From Candidatus Omnitrophota bacterium (GTDB lineage Bacteria; Omnitrophota; Gorgyraeia; Pluralincolimonadales; Pluralincolimonadaceae): a stretch of DNA of 20,136 nucleotides. Shown here piece after piece: positions 6,563-14,285 of this stretch. Position 1 is the first letter of the stretch. Every line of letters begins with the position of its first letter. The stretch lies in NCBI GenBank assembly GCA_020061685.1, contig JAGUXU010000198.1:1-20136 (forward strand), read 5' to 3'. The notes under the pieces are model-generated. The model saw only the letters and a list, made by a program, of their open reading frames with translations, was not told where the DNA came from and did no database searches. The translations under genes and the position numbers were made by a program.

Positions 6563-8367
6563 AGAGAGAAGAGGACGTCGTAAATTTTTTGAAGGGCGAC
6601 GATAAAAAGGCCGTCCTTCTTGTCAATGTCAGGGATAGCCTGTCTGAAGTAGGCGAATTTTTCAGGAGGCGCGCCCGCGATATTTCCGGTCCCCATCTAA
6701 TGGTCTTTTTCGGGATGGAAGCCCCTCGGGCCCTGACCGCCGCCGGGTTGCGGACCGAAACCTCGGAAGATTTCCTCGCAAGAGAAGACTGTGAAAGGAT
6801 AGACGGTTATGTCTTCGGCGGGATAACGAAATCCTGGTACCTTTACAAAGATGTAACTGCTTATCGCGGTATCCATCTGGGAAAACTGTTCGAATACGAT
6901 CTTCAGAAGTATTTGACCCCGAGGATTAAAAACCTTGAAATAGTAAAGAATGTCCTCGCCAGGGAAAAGCCGGGAAAGGTCGTAGTTATAGAAGATAGCG
7001 ATGAGCTGATCGGAGCGGCGGAGCTACACGCTGGCCTTACCGTTACCCCTATCCTGAAGATATCATTGAGACAAAAAGAACCTCTCTTTGGCGTAAAAAA
7101 ATTTCGCGGCTCGTTGGCCGGATTCTTAAAAAATGCCCTGGATAGGTTTTCTTATAAACGATTGATGAAGAAAGACGCAGAGAACGGCTTTGTGTTGATC
7201 GACGCCAAGCTTTGCGGATATTTTAAAGAGAGCGGAAAGATATCTTTCATACCCTCTCTTACGAAAGGAGGATTGACCGCGAGACTTAATTTGATTACGC
7301 GAATCTCCCGGAAAGACCGGACAATATACCGGAAGAGATGGAAGGAGTTGTCCTCGAACGGGGATTTCCGGAGTATTTTTGAATATGGCGGCATACCGGT
7401 CTGGGAGATGCTCGACCGGAAGATCGGCGCTTTTTTTACGGAAGTCATGCCGAGGGCGGCGGCCAATATCGACATGCTGGAGAAGGTTATCCAAAGAAAA
7501 AAAATAAAAATAGCGGTATTAAGGAACGATGTCAAAGAACAGGAAAGGACCTTGATACTGGCCCTTCGTCTTCATAAGATCCCTTCCCTCGTTATGCAGC
7601 ATGGGATATTGGCGGAGTCTAACGGTCACAATATTTTATTGGCGGATAAATTTGCGGCATGGGGGAGAGCCTCGGTGGAGTGGTATGGGAGATTCGGGAA
7701 CCCCTCAGAGAGATTCGCGGTAACGGGCAATCCGCGTTTTGACATCTTGACGGACTGGAGACCGCGATTCTCAAGGCAGGAGTTATGTAAGCGGCTGGGT
7801 CTGGATGAAGACAAGGGGATAGTCCTTTTTGCCACACAGCAGGTCAACAGGTTCTCCTCTTTCTGGACTGAGGACCTCTTTTGGGTAATGGCCGGCAAGT
7901 TATTGGAGGCGATGCGGCAGTTTCCGAACAAGCAGCTGGTCATTAAGGCCGACCCCTATGAGGACACGGCTCCTTATAGGGAAAGGATAATGGCGGGTCC
8001 GTATAATAATGCCGTCGCCACAAAGAAGACCGATATATATACATTGATATATTTTTCCGAACTTGTCATAACCCAGGATTCGACGGTCGGCTTGGAGGCC
8101 ATGGTCTTTGATAAGCCGCTTATCACGGTCAACCTGACAAAGAGACAGGACAGGGTTCCCTATGCTGAGAAAGGCGGTGCGGTAGGCGTATATAAGGGTG
8201 CGGATCTACCGTCAGCCGTCAGACAGGCATTGACCGACGAGAAGACTATCTCCGGGCTGAAAGCCGGCAGGAAGGAATTCATAAGGGACTATGCCCATGC
8301 CTTGGACGGTAAGGCCCGTGCAAGAGCGGCGGGTGTCTTGGATATGATGTGCGGGACCGATAGATGA
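6559..8367 (+). CDS. GT-B surface glycan transferase (capsule / CDP-glycerophosphotransferase-like)
   Basis: This 602-residue cytoplasmic protein has a C-terminal half that looks like the nucleotide-sugar side of GT-B transferases in capsule and teichoic-acid pathways. Landmarks are VMQHG at 345-349, GNPRFD at 390-395, and QDSTVGLEAMVFDKPLI from 506, the last resembling the donor-binding segment of KpsC/S, CDP-glycerol glycerophosphotransferase and UDP-GlcNAc epimerase-like folds. The first ~290 residues are not recognisable to me; they contain short alpha/beta stretches such as KAVLLVNVRDS and KVVVIEDSDELIG. It overlaps the NeuA-NeuB gene by ATGA and the flippase by ATGA. That makes it the best candidate in the cluster for transferring the CMP-activated acidic sugar, though this is inference. 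An 8-adenine tract at 7497-7504 codes Lys-rich residues and does not break the frame. Confidence 0.7.
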   Translation: MKREEDVVNFLKGDDKKAVLLVNVRDSLSEVGEFFRRRARDISGPHLMVFFGMEAPRALTAAGLRTETSEDFLAREDCERIDGYVFGGITKSWYLYKDVTAYRGIHLGKLFEYDLQKYLTPRIKNLEIVKNVLAREKPGKVVVIEDSDELIGAAELHAGLTVTPILKISLRQKEPLFGVKKFRGSLAGFLKNALDRFSYKRLMKKDAENGFVLIDAKLCGYFKESGKISFIPSLTKGGLTARLNLITRISRKDRTIYRKRWKELSSNGDFRSIFEYGGIPVWEMLDRKIGAFFTEVMPRAAANIDMLEKVIQRKKIKIAVLRNDVKEQERTLILALRLHKIPSLVMQHGILAESNGHNILLADKFAAWGRASVEWYGRFGNPSERFAVTGNPRFDILTDWRPRFSRQELCKRLGLDEDKGIVLFATQQVNRFSSFWTEDLFWVMAGKLLEAMRQFPNKQLVIKADPYEDTAPYRERIMAGPYNNAVATKKTDIYTLIYFSELVITQDSTVGLEAMVFDKPLITVNLTKRQDRVPYAEKGGAVGVYKGADLPSAVRQALTDEKTISGLKAGRKEFIRDYAHALDGKARARAAGVLDMMCGTDR

Positions 8368-9896
8368 GTAAGAAAAAAGACAATAGGCCGAACAACTGGA
8401 AATATAAAATATTAGATTTGATCGTGCGGGAGGGTTTTCTATCCGACACCATTGTTTTTACTATCAGCAACTACCTCGCGACGATAGCCACATTTTTTTC
8501 AAGTTTTATAATCCGGAAAGTTTTGGGGCCGCTTACGATGGGCCTTTATACGGAATTAATGCTTATACTCGAATACGGCAGATTCAGCCATTTAGGGATG
8601 ATAAATGCGTTAGAGAGAGAAATGCCTTTTTATATGGGGAAAGGGGATCGGCGTAAAGTAGAAGAGGTCCAAAAGACTATACTGACTTTCATTACGCTGG
8701 CCGCTTTTAATATCGGGACAGCTCTATTTATATTTTCTTTTTTTGGGAACGTTAATGGAACGGGCATTCGCTTTATAGCGCTTTTAATTTTCATTGAGAC
8801 GATAGTATCTTTTTACGAAGTCTTATTGCAGTCATACGGACGTTTTAAATGGTGGAGTTTAGCCATTGTTATTCTCACTATTCTGGAGGTAGCTTTAAAA
8901 ATTATTTTTGTGATCAAATTCGGACTTAACGGCCTTCTCACCGCGATGATTTTGATAGGAATTACGACGATCGCCGTTTATCATTTTTGGGGTAAGTGCA
9001 AACTCGATCTTCGCGTAAAGATTAACCTTAATGAGACATGGCGATTGCTCAAGCTGGGCACGCCCTTGATTCTTTTTAGGGGCCTGTATCTGGTTTCAAT
9101 CAGCATCGATAAATTAGTGATTATCTTTTTCCTGGGCAGGCTTCAATTGGGTTATTACAGTATCGCGACCATGGTATTTAATTATTTGACCCTATTGCCT
9201 AAATTCAGCTATAAGACATTGTATCCTAAATTTATGCGTGCCTTCGGCAAAAAGGAAAATCTAGAGGATATAAAAAAATATCTGGTTATCCCAAACAGGG
9301 TATTTTCCTGTTTTTATTCGGTTTTGATAGGGTTGACCATAATACTAGTTCCTTTCTGCGTAGCTTATTTTTTGCCCCGGTTTAGAAACGGGATATTTGC
9401 GGCGCAGATAGTGGCGTTCTCTACCTTCTTTTCTGCCCTTCTTTATGCCTGGAATTATTTGCTTATAGCGATCTATGAGCAGAAGAGATTGGCACTTCTT
9501 TACGGCATAAGCGCGGTCATAACTCTTGTTGTAAATTTATTTTTCATCAAGGTATTGCATTTGCACCTTACCGGCGTTGCTTTTGCGACTTTGATAAGCC
9601 AGATTATTTTTACCACACTTTTGATATGTTATGGTTATGGATACTATACGCGAAAACTCTTCGAACATCTGAAGCTTTTATTCGCTATGTATTTTCCTTC
9701 CCTCCTGATTGTCATAGCGTTCTTTTTAAATATGGCATATTATCCTAATTTAGTATCGGTAAGAAGAGACCTGTTCGGAGCAGTGTTAAGTTGCGGTTTA
9801 TTTTTACTGATCTCCTCTCCTCTTATGTATCATACCGTTAAAAAATACGGGTTATTAGAACGCCTCTTTGAATCAAAAAAGGATAAGAATGCCTAA
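8364..9896 (+). CDS. Wzx-like polysaccharide flippase (MVF/MATE-type)
   Basis: This 510-residue protein is dominated by hydrophobic segments from about residue 30 to 495, consistent with the 12-14 helices of O-antigen/capsule flippases (RfbX/MurJ superfamily). It begins with a charged cytoplasmic tail, then SNYLATIATFFSSFIIRKVL and LGPLTMGLYTE, a typical entry to the first two helices. The Wzx role is to move a lipid-linked glycan across the inner membrane. It starts in an ATGA overlap with the GT-B gene and ends 8 bp inside the next gene. No Wzy polymerase is obvious nearby, so the exported unit may be a single unit or be polymerised elsewhere. Confidence 0.88.
   Translation: MSKKKDNRPNNWKYKILDLIVREGFLSDTIVFTISNYLATIATFFSSFIIRKVLGPLTMGLYTELMLILEYGRFSHLGMINALEREMPFYMGKGDRRKVEEVQKTILTFITLAAFNIGTALFIFSFFGNVNGTGIRFIALLIFIETIVSFYEVLLQSYGRFKWWSLAIVILTILEVALKIIFVIKFGLNGLLTAMILIGITTIAVYHFWGKCKLDLRVKINLNETWRLLKLGTPLILFRGLYLVSISIDKLVIIFFLGRLQLGYYSIATMVFNYLTLLPKFSYKTLYPKFMRAFGKKENLEDIKKYLVIPNRVFSCFYSVLIGLTIILVPFCVAYFLPRFRNGIFAAQIVAFSTFFSALLYAWNYLLIAIYEQKRLALLYGISAVITLVVNLFFIKVLHLHLTGVAFATLISQIIFTTLLICYGYGYYTRKLFEHLKLLFAMYFPSLLIVIAFFLNMAYYPNLVSVRRDLFGAVLSCGLFLLISSPLMYHTVKKYGLLERLFESKKDKNA
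9878..9883 (+). promoter_or_regulatory. Shine-Dalgarno deciding the start at 9889
   Basis: AAAGGA lies 5 bases before ATG 9889 and is inside the flippase gene. It favours ATG 9889 over the in-frame TTG at 9868, whose extra seven residues do not fit the family start. Confidence 0.6.
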
Positions 9897-11328
9897 AAGG
9901 GCCCTGCTTATAAATCCTCCTTCCGGTATGTATATACGCGATGACAGGTGTCAGGTGCCGGTAAAGGGTCTTTCCTCCGGCTTGAGGACGCCGCTCGACC
10001 TCGCCTATATGGCGGCGGTGCTTGAAAAAGAGGGGATTGGATGCGTTATCAGAGATTGCCCTGCCGAGAACAAGACGTGGCAGGATCTAAGGAAAGAGTT
10101 GGAAGGCGGAAATTTTGATATGCTGATAGTCAGTGTTACAACGCCGACGCTATATGCCGACCTCTCTGCTTGCGATATAGCAAAAGAAATAAATCCCGAT
10201 ATTATGACCGTGGCTAAAGGCGCGCATTTTGCCGCCGAGGACAAAGAAGTGCTGGAGCGCTTTAAAAATCTCGATATCGCTATCCGCGGGGAATATGAAC
10301 TGGCTGTCCGGGAATTGGGCCGGGGTAAGCCACCGGGAGAAATATTAGGCATAACATATAGGGCTGATGGCGCAATCAAGAGAAATCCTGACAGGCCTTT
10401 TTTGGAGAACCTGGATATTCTGCCGTTACCCGCCAGGCATCTCCTGAACAACCGGTTGTATATCCGTCCCGACACAGGCGAGATGATGACATCCATTCAG
10501 ACCAACAAAGGCTGTCCTGCAAGATGTTGCTACTGTCTAGTGCGGACCGTCTCCGGCAGCAAGATAATAACGAGGTCTCCGGAGAGCATCGCAAGTGAAA
10601 TGGAGATCTGCAAGAAAAAGTTCGGGATAAAGAATTTTTATTTCCGCGCGGACACATTTACCTGGGATAAGGATTGGATGATCAAGGTCTGCAAATGCAT
10701 TATTGATAAGAAATTGGATGCAGGGTGGGTATGCAATAGCAGGGTAGATACGATAGATGAAGATCGCCTAAGGTGGTTAAAAAAAGCAGGTTGTTGGATG
10801 ATAGGATTCGGCATTGAGAGCGGCGACCAAGATATCCTGAATAAAATGCGAAAAGGCACAACGTTACAGCAAGCAGTAAATGCGATCGATCTATGCAGGA
10901 GATTCGGCATAAAGACATATCTATTTTGGGTATTAGGATTACCATGGGAAACCGAGGGATCGATTAAAAATACAATGAGGTTTGCAAAAAGGATAAAAGG
11001 CGATTTTGCCGAATTCCATATAGCTTATCCTTTTCCCGGAACCGATTTTTACTATACAGGGCTGGAAAATAACCTGTTTTCAAAAGAAGACCTTTATAAG
11101 GGAAATGTGAAATCAGGCATCGTAAGGACGTTTACTCTTTCGGAAGAGAGGTTGCAGTATTATCAAAGAAGGATTACAAGAGGTTATTATCTTTCTCCTT
11201 GGCGGATTATCCGGTTGCTCAAGGGGGTGCACTCCCCGAAGGTCCTCTTAAATTATATTAAAAAGGGCTTTTTGGTATTATTTGATTTCAGCGGACAAAA
11301 TAAGATCGAAGAGGAAGAGGATGCCTAA
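9889..11328 (+). CDS. B12-binding-domain radical SAM protein
   Basis: The protein is 479 residues from ATG 9889. The N-terminal part is the cobalamin-binding Rossmann domain (ALLINPPSG, LDLAYMAAVLEKEGI). The radical SAM core carries GCPARCCYC, giving cluster ligands Cys209, Cys213 and Cys216, with an extra Cys214 inside the motif. Further landmarks are GFGIESGDQDIL and PFPGTDFYY. In the segment after ESG it reads closer to the radical SAM protein at 16031 (shared LQQ, GLP and RFAK) than to the one at 3518. Its substrate cannot be read from sequence. It heads the first of two similar gene orders (radical SAM, GT2, methyltransferase, GT-C). It overlaps the flippase by 8 bp (ATGCCTAA) and the next gene by an identical 8 bp. 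Confidence 0.88.
   Translation: MPKRALLINPPSGMYIRDDRCQVPVKGLSSGLRTPLDLAYMAAVLEKEGIGCVIRDCPAENKTWQDLRKELEGGNFDMLIVSVTTPTLYADLSACDIAKEINPDIMTVAKGAHFAAEDKEVLERFKNLDIAIRGEYELAVRELGRGKPPGEILGITYRADGAIKRNPDRPFLENLDILPLPARHLLNNRLYIRPDTGEMMTSIQTNKGCPARCCYCLVRTVSGSKIITRSPESIASEMEICKKKFGIKNFYFRADTFTWDKDWMIKVCKCIIDKKLDAGWVCNSRVDTIDEDRLRWLKKAGCWMIGFGIESGDQDILNKMRKGTTLQQAVNAIDLCRRFGIKTYLFWVLGLPWETEGSIKNTMRFAKRIKGDFAEFHIAYPFPGTDFYYTGLENNLFSKEDLYKGNVKSGIVRTFTLSEERLQYYQRRITRGYYLSPWRIIRLLKGVHSPKVLLNYIKKGFLVLFDFSGQNKIEEEEDA
11308..11320 (+). promoter_or_regulatory. Purine-rich ribosome site deciding the start at 11321
   Basis: GAAGAGGAAGAGG abuts ATG 11321; its first AGAGGA is 5 bases upstream. It supports ATG 11321 over the in-frame TTG at 11282. 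Confidence 0.5.
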
Positions 11329-12028
11329 GGTCATTGTGATCATGCCCGCGTATAATGCGGAGCGGACGCTGGAGAAGACCTACAATGAGATCCCGAAGGA
11401 CTGTATAGACGGGATCATCCTTGTCGATGATACCAGTAAAGACGGGACCGTCGAGGTGGCCAGAAGGCTCGGCATAGAAGTCATAGTCCATAGCCAAAAT
11501 AAAGGTTACGGAGGCAACCAGAAGACCTGCTATACAAATGCGCTGAAGAGGGGAGCGGATATAATAGTGATGGTCCATCCCGATTATCAATATGACCCAT
11601 CTCATCTTCGCGATCTGATACAGCCGATAAAGAAGGGGGAGGCGGAGATAGTTTTGGGCTCAAGGATGTTTTACCGGAAAGACGCCCTAAAAGGCGGCAT
11701 GCCCGTATATAAATTTCTCAGTAATATTTTCCTGACAAAATTAGAAAATATAACCTTTGGCCTCTCTTTATCGGAGTACCATACGGGTTTGAGGGCCTAT
11801 AGCCAGAAGGTCCTGCGTTCGATCGATTTTATCTCATTGTCCGACGGTTTCGTCTTTGACAGCGAGATCATCGCCGAAGCGGTAAAGCGGGAATTCAAGA
11901 TAGCGGAGATACCGATAAAGACGAGATATCTGGACGATTCCTCGTCCATATCCTTTAAGGCCAGCCTCAAGTACGGCTTAAAGACGCTTAAGGTCTTGTA
12001 TGATTTTCTTAAGGACGGCAAGAGGTAA
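11321..12028 (+). CDS. DPM1-like GT2 (polyprenyl-phosphate sugar synthase candidate)
   Basis: This 235-residue protein is a GT-A family 2 glycosyltransferase. It has VIMPAYN at 5-11, ILVDDTSKDGT at 33-43, KGYGGNQ at 61-67 and HPDYQYDP at 86-93. The last is the form of the metal motif common in dolichol/polyprenyl-phosphate mannose synthase relatives. No membrane helix is evident, which matches the soluble DPM1 type acting at the inner face of the membrane. Such enzymes charge a polyprenyl phosphate with one sugar for use by GT-C enzymes outside; the GT-C protein at 12695 is the likely user. The gene overlaps the radical SAM gene by ATGCCTAA and is followed by the methyltransferase after 5 bp. 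Confidence 0.82.
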   Translation: MPKVIVIMPAYNAERTLEKTYNEIPKDCIDGIILVDDTSKDGTVEVARRLGIEVIVHSQNKGYGGNQKTCYTNALKRGADIIVMVHPDYQYDPSHLRDLIQPIKKGEAEIVLGSRMFYRKDALKGGMPVYKFLSNIFLTKLENITFGLSLSEYHTGLRAYSQKVLRSIDFISLSDGFVFDSEIIAEAVKREFKIAEIPIKTRYLDDSSSISFKASLKYGLKTLKVLYDFLKDGKR

Positions 12029-12033
12029 TTTTT

Positions 12034-12693
12034 ATGGTTGCGATCAGAATACCTAAAAAAAACAACCACCCGGCAGTCGGCGATAACCTTACCAGGTACT
12101 ATCATCTGCCGTTAGTCAGGTATTTTTTCTTGAAGCGGTTAAGGCTGGTTTTAGATCTTTTAGGCCCGAAACACTTCGATTCGATTCTCGAGATCGGGTT
12201 TGGCAGCGGCGTCCTCCTCCCGGAACTCTCAAAACGCGCGATTCATTTATGCGGCATAGATATTCACGATTCCGTAGGCAGGGTAAATGAGATGTTGAAG
12301 AAAGAGGGCTTAAATGCGGCTTTGGCCAACGGTGATATATTACATTTGCCGTATAAAGACGAGACATTCGATTGCGTTATCAGCATTGCGACATTGGAGC
12401 ATATAAAGCAGCTTCCGGAGGCAATTTCCGAGATAAGAAGGATATTGAAGAAAGGCGGGGTGGCGGTACTGGGTTTTCCGGTCGCTAACAAGGTGTCGGA
12501 TTTATTGCTGGTCCTGACCGGCAGCCTGCAGGCGTATCAAAAGAAATTACGGGAGATCCACCCCAGCAGCCACAGCGATATTCTCGCAGAGGTTAGGAAA
12601 CAATTCGGGAACATCAAGGTAAAAAGATTCCCAAATTTTCTACCGCTCGACCTTTCTTTATATTGCAGCTGCAGGAGCATAAGGAACGATTAA
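12034..12693 (+). CDS. Class I SAM-dependent methyltransferase
   Basis: This 219-residue protein has the class I methyltransferase core: motif I ILEIGFGSG at 51-59, an acidic residue ending strand 2 in GIDIHD, and motif region LPYKDETFDCVIS near 110-125 followed by LEHI. Motif order matches the Methyltransf_11/UbiE-type family. The substrate is not determinable; its place between a DPM1-like and a GT-C gene suggests methylation of a sugar, for example on the polyprenyl-linked intermediate. AGAGGT at 12021-12026 is a good ribosome site for ATG 12034. The next ATG starts one base after its stop. Confidence 0.87.
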   Translation: MVAIRIPKKNNHPAVGDNLTRYYHLPLVRYFFLKRLRLVLDLLGPKHFDSILEIGFGSGVLLPELSKRAIHLCGIDIHDSVGRVNEMLKKEGLNAALANGDILHLPYKDETFDCVISIATLEHIKQLPEAISEIRRILKKGGVAVLGFPVANKVSDLLLVLTGSLQAYQKKLREIHPSSHSDILAEVRKQFGNIKVKRFPNFLPLDLSLYCSCRSIRND

Positions 12694-12694
12694 T

Positions 12695-14284
12695 ATGCGC
12701 ATAAGAAAAGAAGCAGTATTTTTTTTATTGTTCTTCCTGGCGGGTATATTTTCAAGGGCATTACTTGCCAGCAAAGATTTCACTCACTTGGACAGTATTC
12801 TATATTCCATCGGCACTTTTGATTATTCACTTAAAGACGGCACTCCGCCTTCGCCCGGCTATTTTATCTATATTATGTCGGGAAGGCTTTTGAATATGTT
12901 TACTCATGACCCGCAGACTTCGCTGATATTTATCAGCATATTCTACAGCGGTCTCATTGCGGGGGCGCTTTATTATTTCGGGACTTTATTAAAGGGGCAT
13001 AAAGAAGGGGCTGTTTCAGCCGTGCTTTTTTTAACCAGCCCTTTATTTTGGTATAAAGGAATAACTATTTTCGGGTATCTGAATTCCGGATTTTTTATAT
13101 TATTGACGGCGTTATTTAGTTATCTGATCATAAGCGGGAGAAAGGGCCTCGGCTTTTGGTTATCGCTTTCGTTCGGGATTCTATTAGGGGTCCGTCCCCA
13201 AGAGTTGATCGTAATGTTGCCTTTGTTTATATATGCATTATTTCATATGAAACCCAGAGAGGCGGCCTATTCCCTGCTGACTCTTTTAACGGCCTGCCTA
13301 TTATGGCTCATTCCGCTTGTCCTTATGTCCGGCGGCATCAATGAATATTTAACTGCCTTAAGAAAAGGCAGCGCGTATTTAGCGTATGACTCTATTTTTG
13401 GCGGTAATTTTATAAGCAAATTCAACAATCATGCCGTCAGGATGACGCAATATTTCATAAGGGCTTATTTTTTAGGCGTTATCCCGCTGATATACTATGC
13501 GGGAAAATTATTTTATTCACCGTCTTTTGCGGACAAAAAGAAAATGGGTTTTTTCGCCGTATGGCTGGCTCCCTGCCTTATTTATAATATTTTTATGCAA
13601 TTCGGCGAGATAGGACACGGGATGATCTGGGGATTAGGGCTTTTTTTGATCTTAGGAGAAGCCATAGTAGTCCTAAGCGGAGATATTGCCGCCGCCATCG
13701 CGAGATATGCACGAAAAATCCCTATTATGGCCACCCGGATTTACAAACCCGTAAGCTATATCTTGGTTATCTGCCCTATAATCGCCGTTAATTCTTTCGT
13801 ATTTTTTTATGATTTCGATAAGAACGACAAGATGCCATTTTATACTTTCGACAAATATACACAGGCCAACTACAATTATGTATTAAAGAAGAATCGTTTT
13901 GTTATCGCAAAGACGGATTTCATAAAAAATAAGCTTCCTTCCCGAAAATCCCTGATTCTTACATCCGGCGTTTTTGTGCATCAGGTGATGTATATTTTGC
14001 CAGAATCCATAGTGATCGAGGCAAACATCGTTAATAGAGAAAACAGGACCTCATTTTGGCGTTGTCACGGCCGTAAAGGCACATACTATCGGGACAAGAG
14101 GTCTTTTATGGTTCCCGACGGCATCACTAAATTTATCGTCTTTGACGATATCATGATCCCGTATATACAGGATAAAGACAAAGTTGTTTATTATGATGTT
14201 GATGATACGTATGAATTGGCGGGGGTGGATGTTAAAGCGGGGCAAAGGATAGATTTTGATTTTCACTCAATACGGATAGAATGA
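12695..14284 (+). CDS. GT-C membrane glycosyltransferase (PMT/ArnT-like)
   Basis: This 529-residue integral membrane protein has about ten hydrophobic segments in residues 7-375, followed by a ~150-residue soluble C-terminal domain. The first outside loop after helix 1 holds acidic residues Asp28 and Asp33 (SKDFTHLDS), where PMT/ArnT-type GT-C enzymes keep catalytic Asp/Glu. PPSPGYFIY follows at 51-59. GT-C enzymes take sugars from polyprenyl-phosphate donors and attach them on the outer side of the inner membrane. The upstream DPM1-like gene at 11321 could make the donor. The exact family (GT39, GT83 or DUF2723-like) is uncertain. It begins 1 bp after the methyltransferase stop, with AAGGA at 12681-12685 upstream. 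Confidence 0.75.
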   Translation: MRIRKEAVFFLLFFLAGIFSRALLASKDFTHLDSILYSIGTFDYSLKDGTPPSPGYFIYIMSGRLLNMFTHDPQTSLIFISIFYSGLIAGALYYFGTLLKGHKEGAVSAVLFLTSPLFWYKGITIFGYLNSGFFILLTALFSYLIISGRKGLGFWLSLSFGILLGVRPQELIVMLPLFIYALFHMKPREAAYSLLTLLTACLLWLIPLVLMSGGINEYLTALRKGSAYLAYDSIFGGNFISKFNNHAVRMTQYFIRAYFLGVIPLIYYAGKLFYSPSFADKKKMGFFAVWLAPCLIYNIFMQFGEIGHGMIWGLGLFLILGEAIVVLSGDIAAAIARYARKIPIMATRIYKPVSYILVICPIIAVNSFVFFYDFDKNDKMPFYTFDKYTQANYNYVLKKNRFVIAKTDFIKNKLPSRKSLILTSGVFVHQVMYILPESIVIEANIVNRENRTSFWRCHGRKGTYYRDKRSFMVPDGITKFIVFDDIMIPYIQDKDKVVYYDVDDTYELAGVDVKAGQRIDFDFHSIRIE

Positions 14285-14285
14285 C

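Noticed and set aside
7497..7504. Eight-adenine run as a programmed frameshift site
   Set aside because: The zero frame continues through conserved GT-B motifs downstream, and no useful alternative frame or stimulatory structure was seen.
9868..9888. Extended start (TTG) for the second radical SAM gene
   Set aside because: ATG 9889 has a well-placed AAAGGA and gives the family-typical beginning.
11282..11320. Extended start (TTG) for the first DPM1-like gene
   Set aside because: The added residues precede the normal GT2 start; ATG 11321 follows a purine-rich ribosome site.
13156..13344. Small 62-codon plus-strand frame inside the GT-C gene
   Set aside because: Out-of-frame shadow of a membrane protein gene without its own ribosome site or domain.
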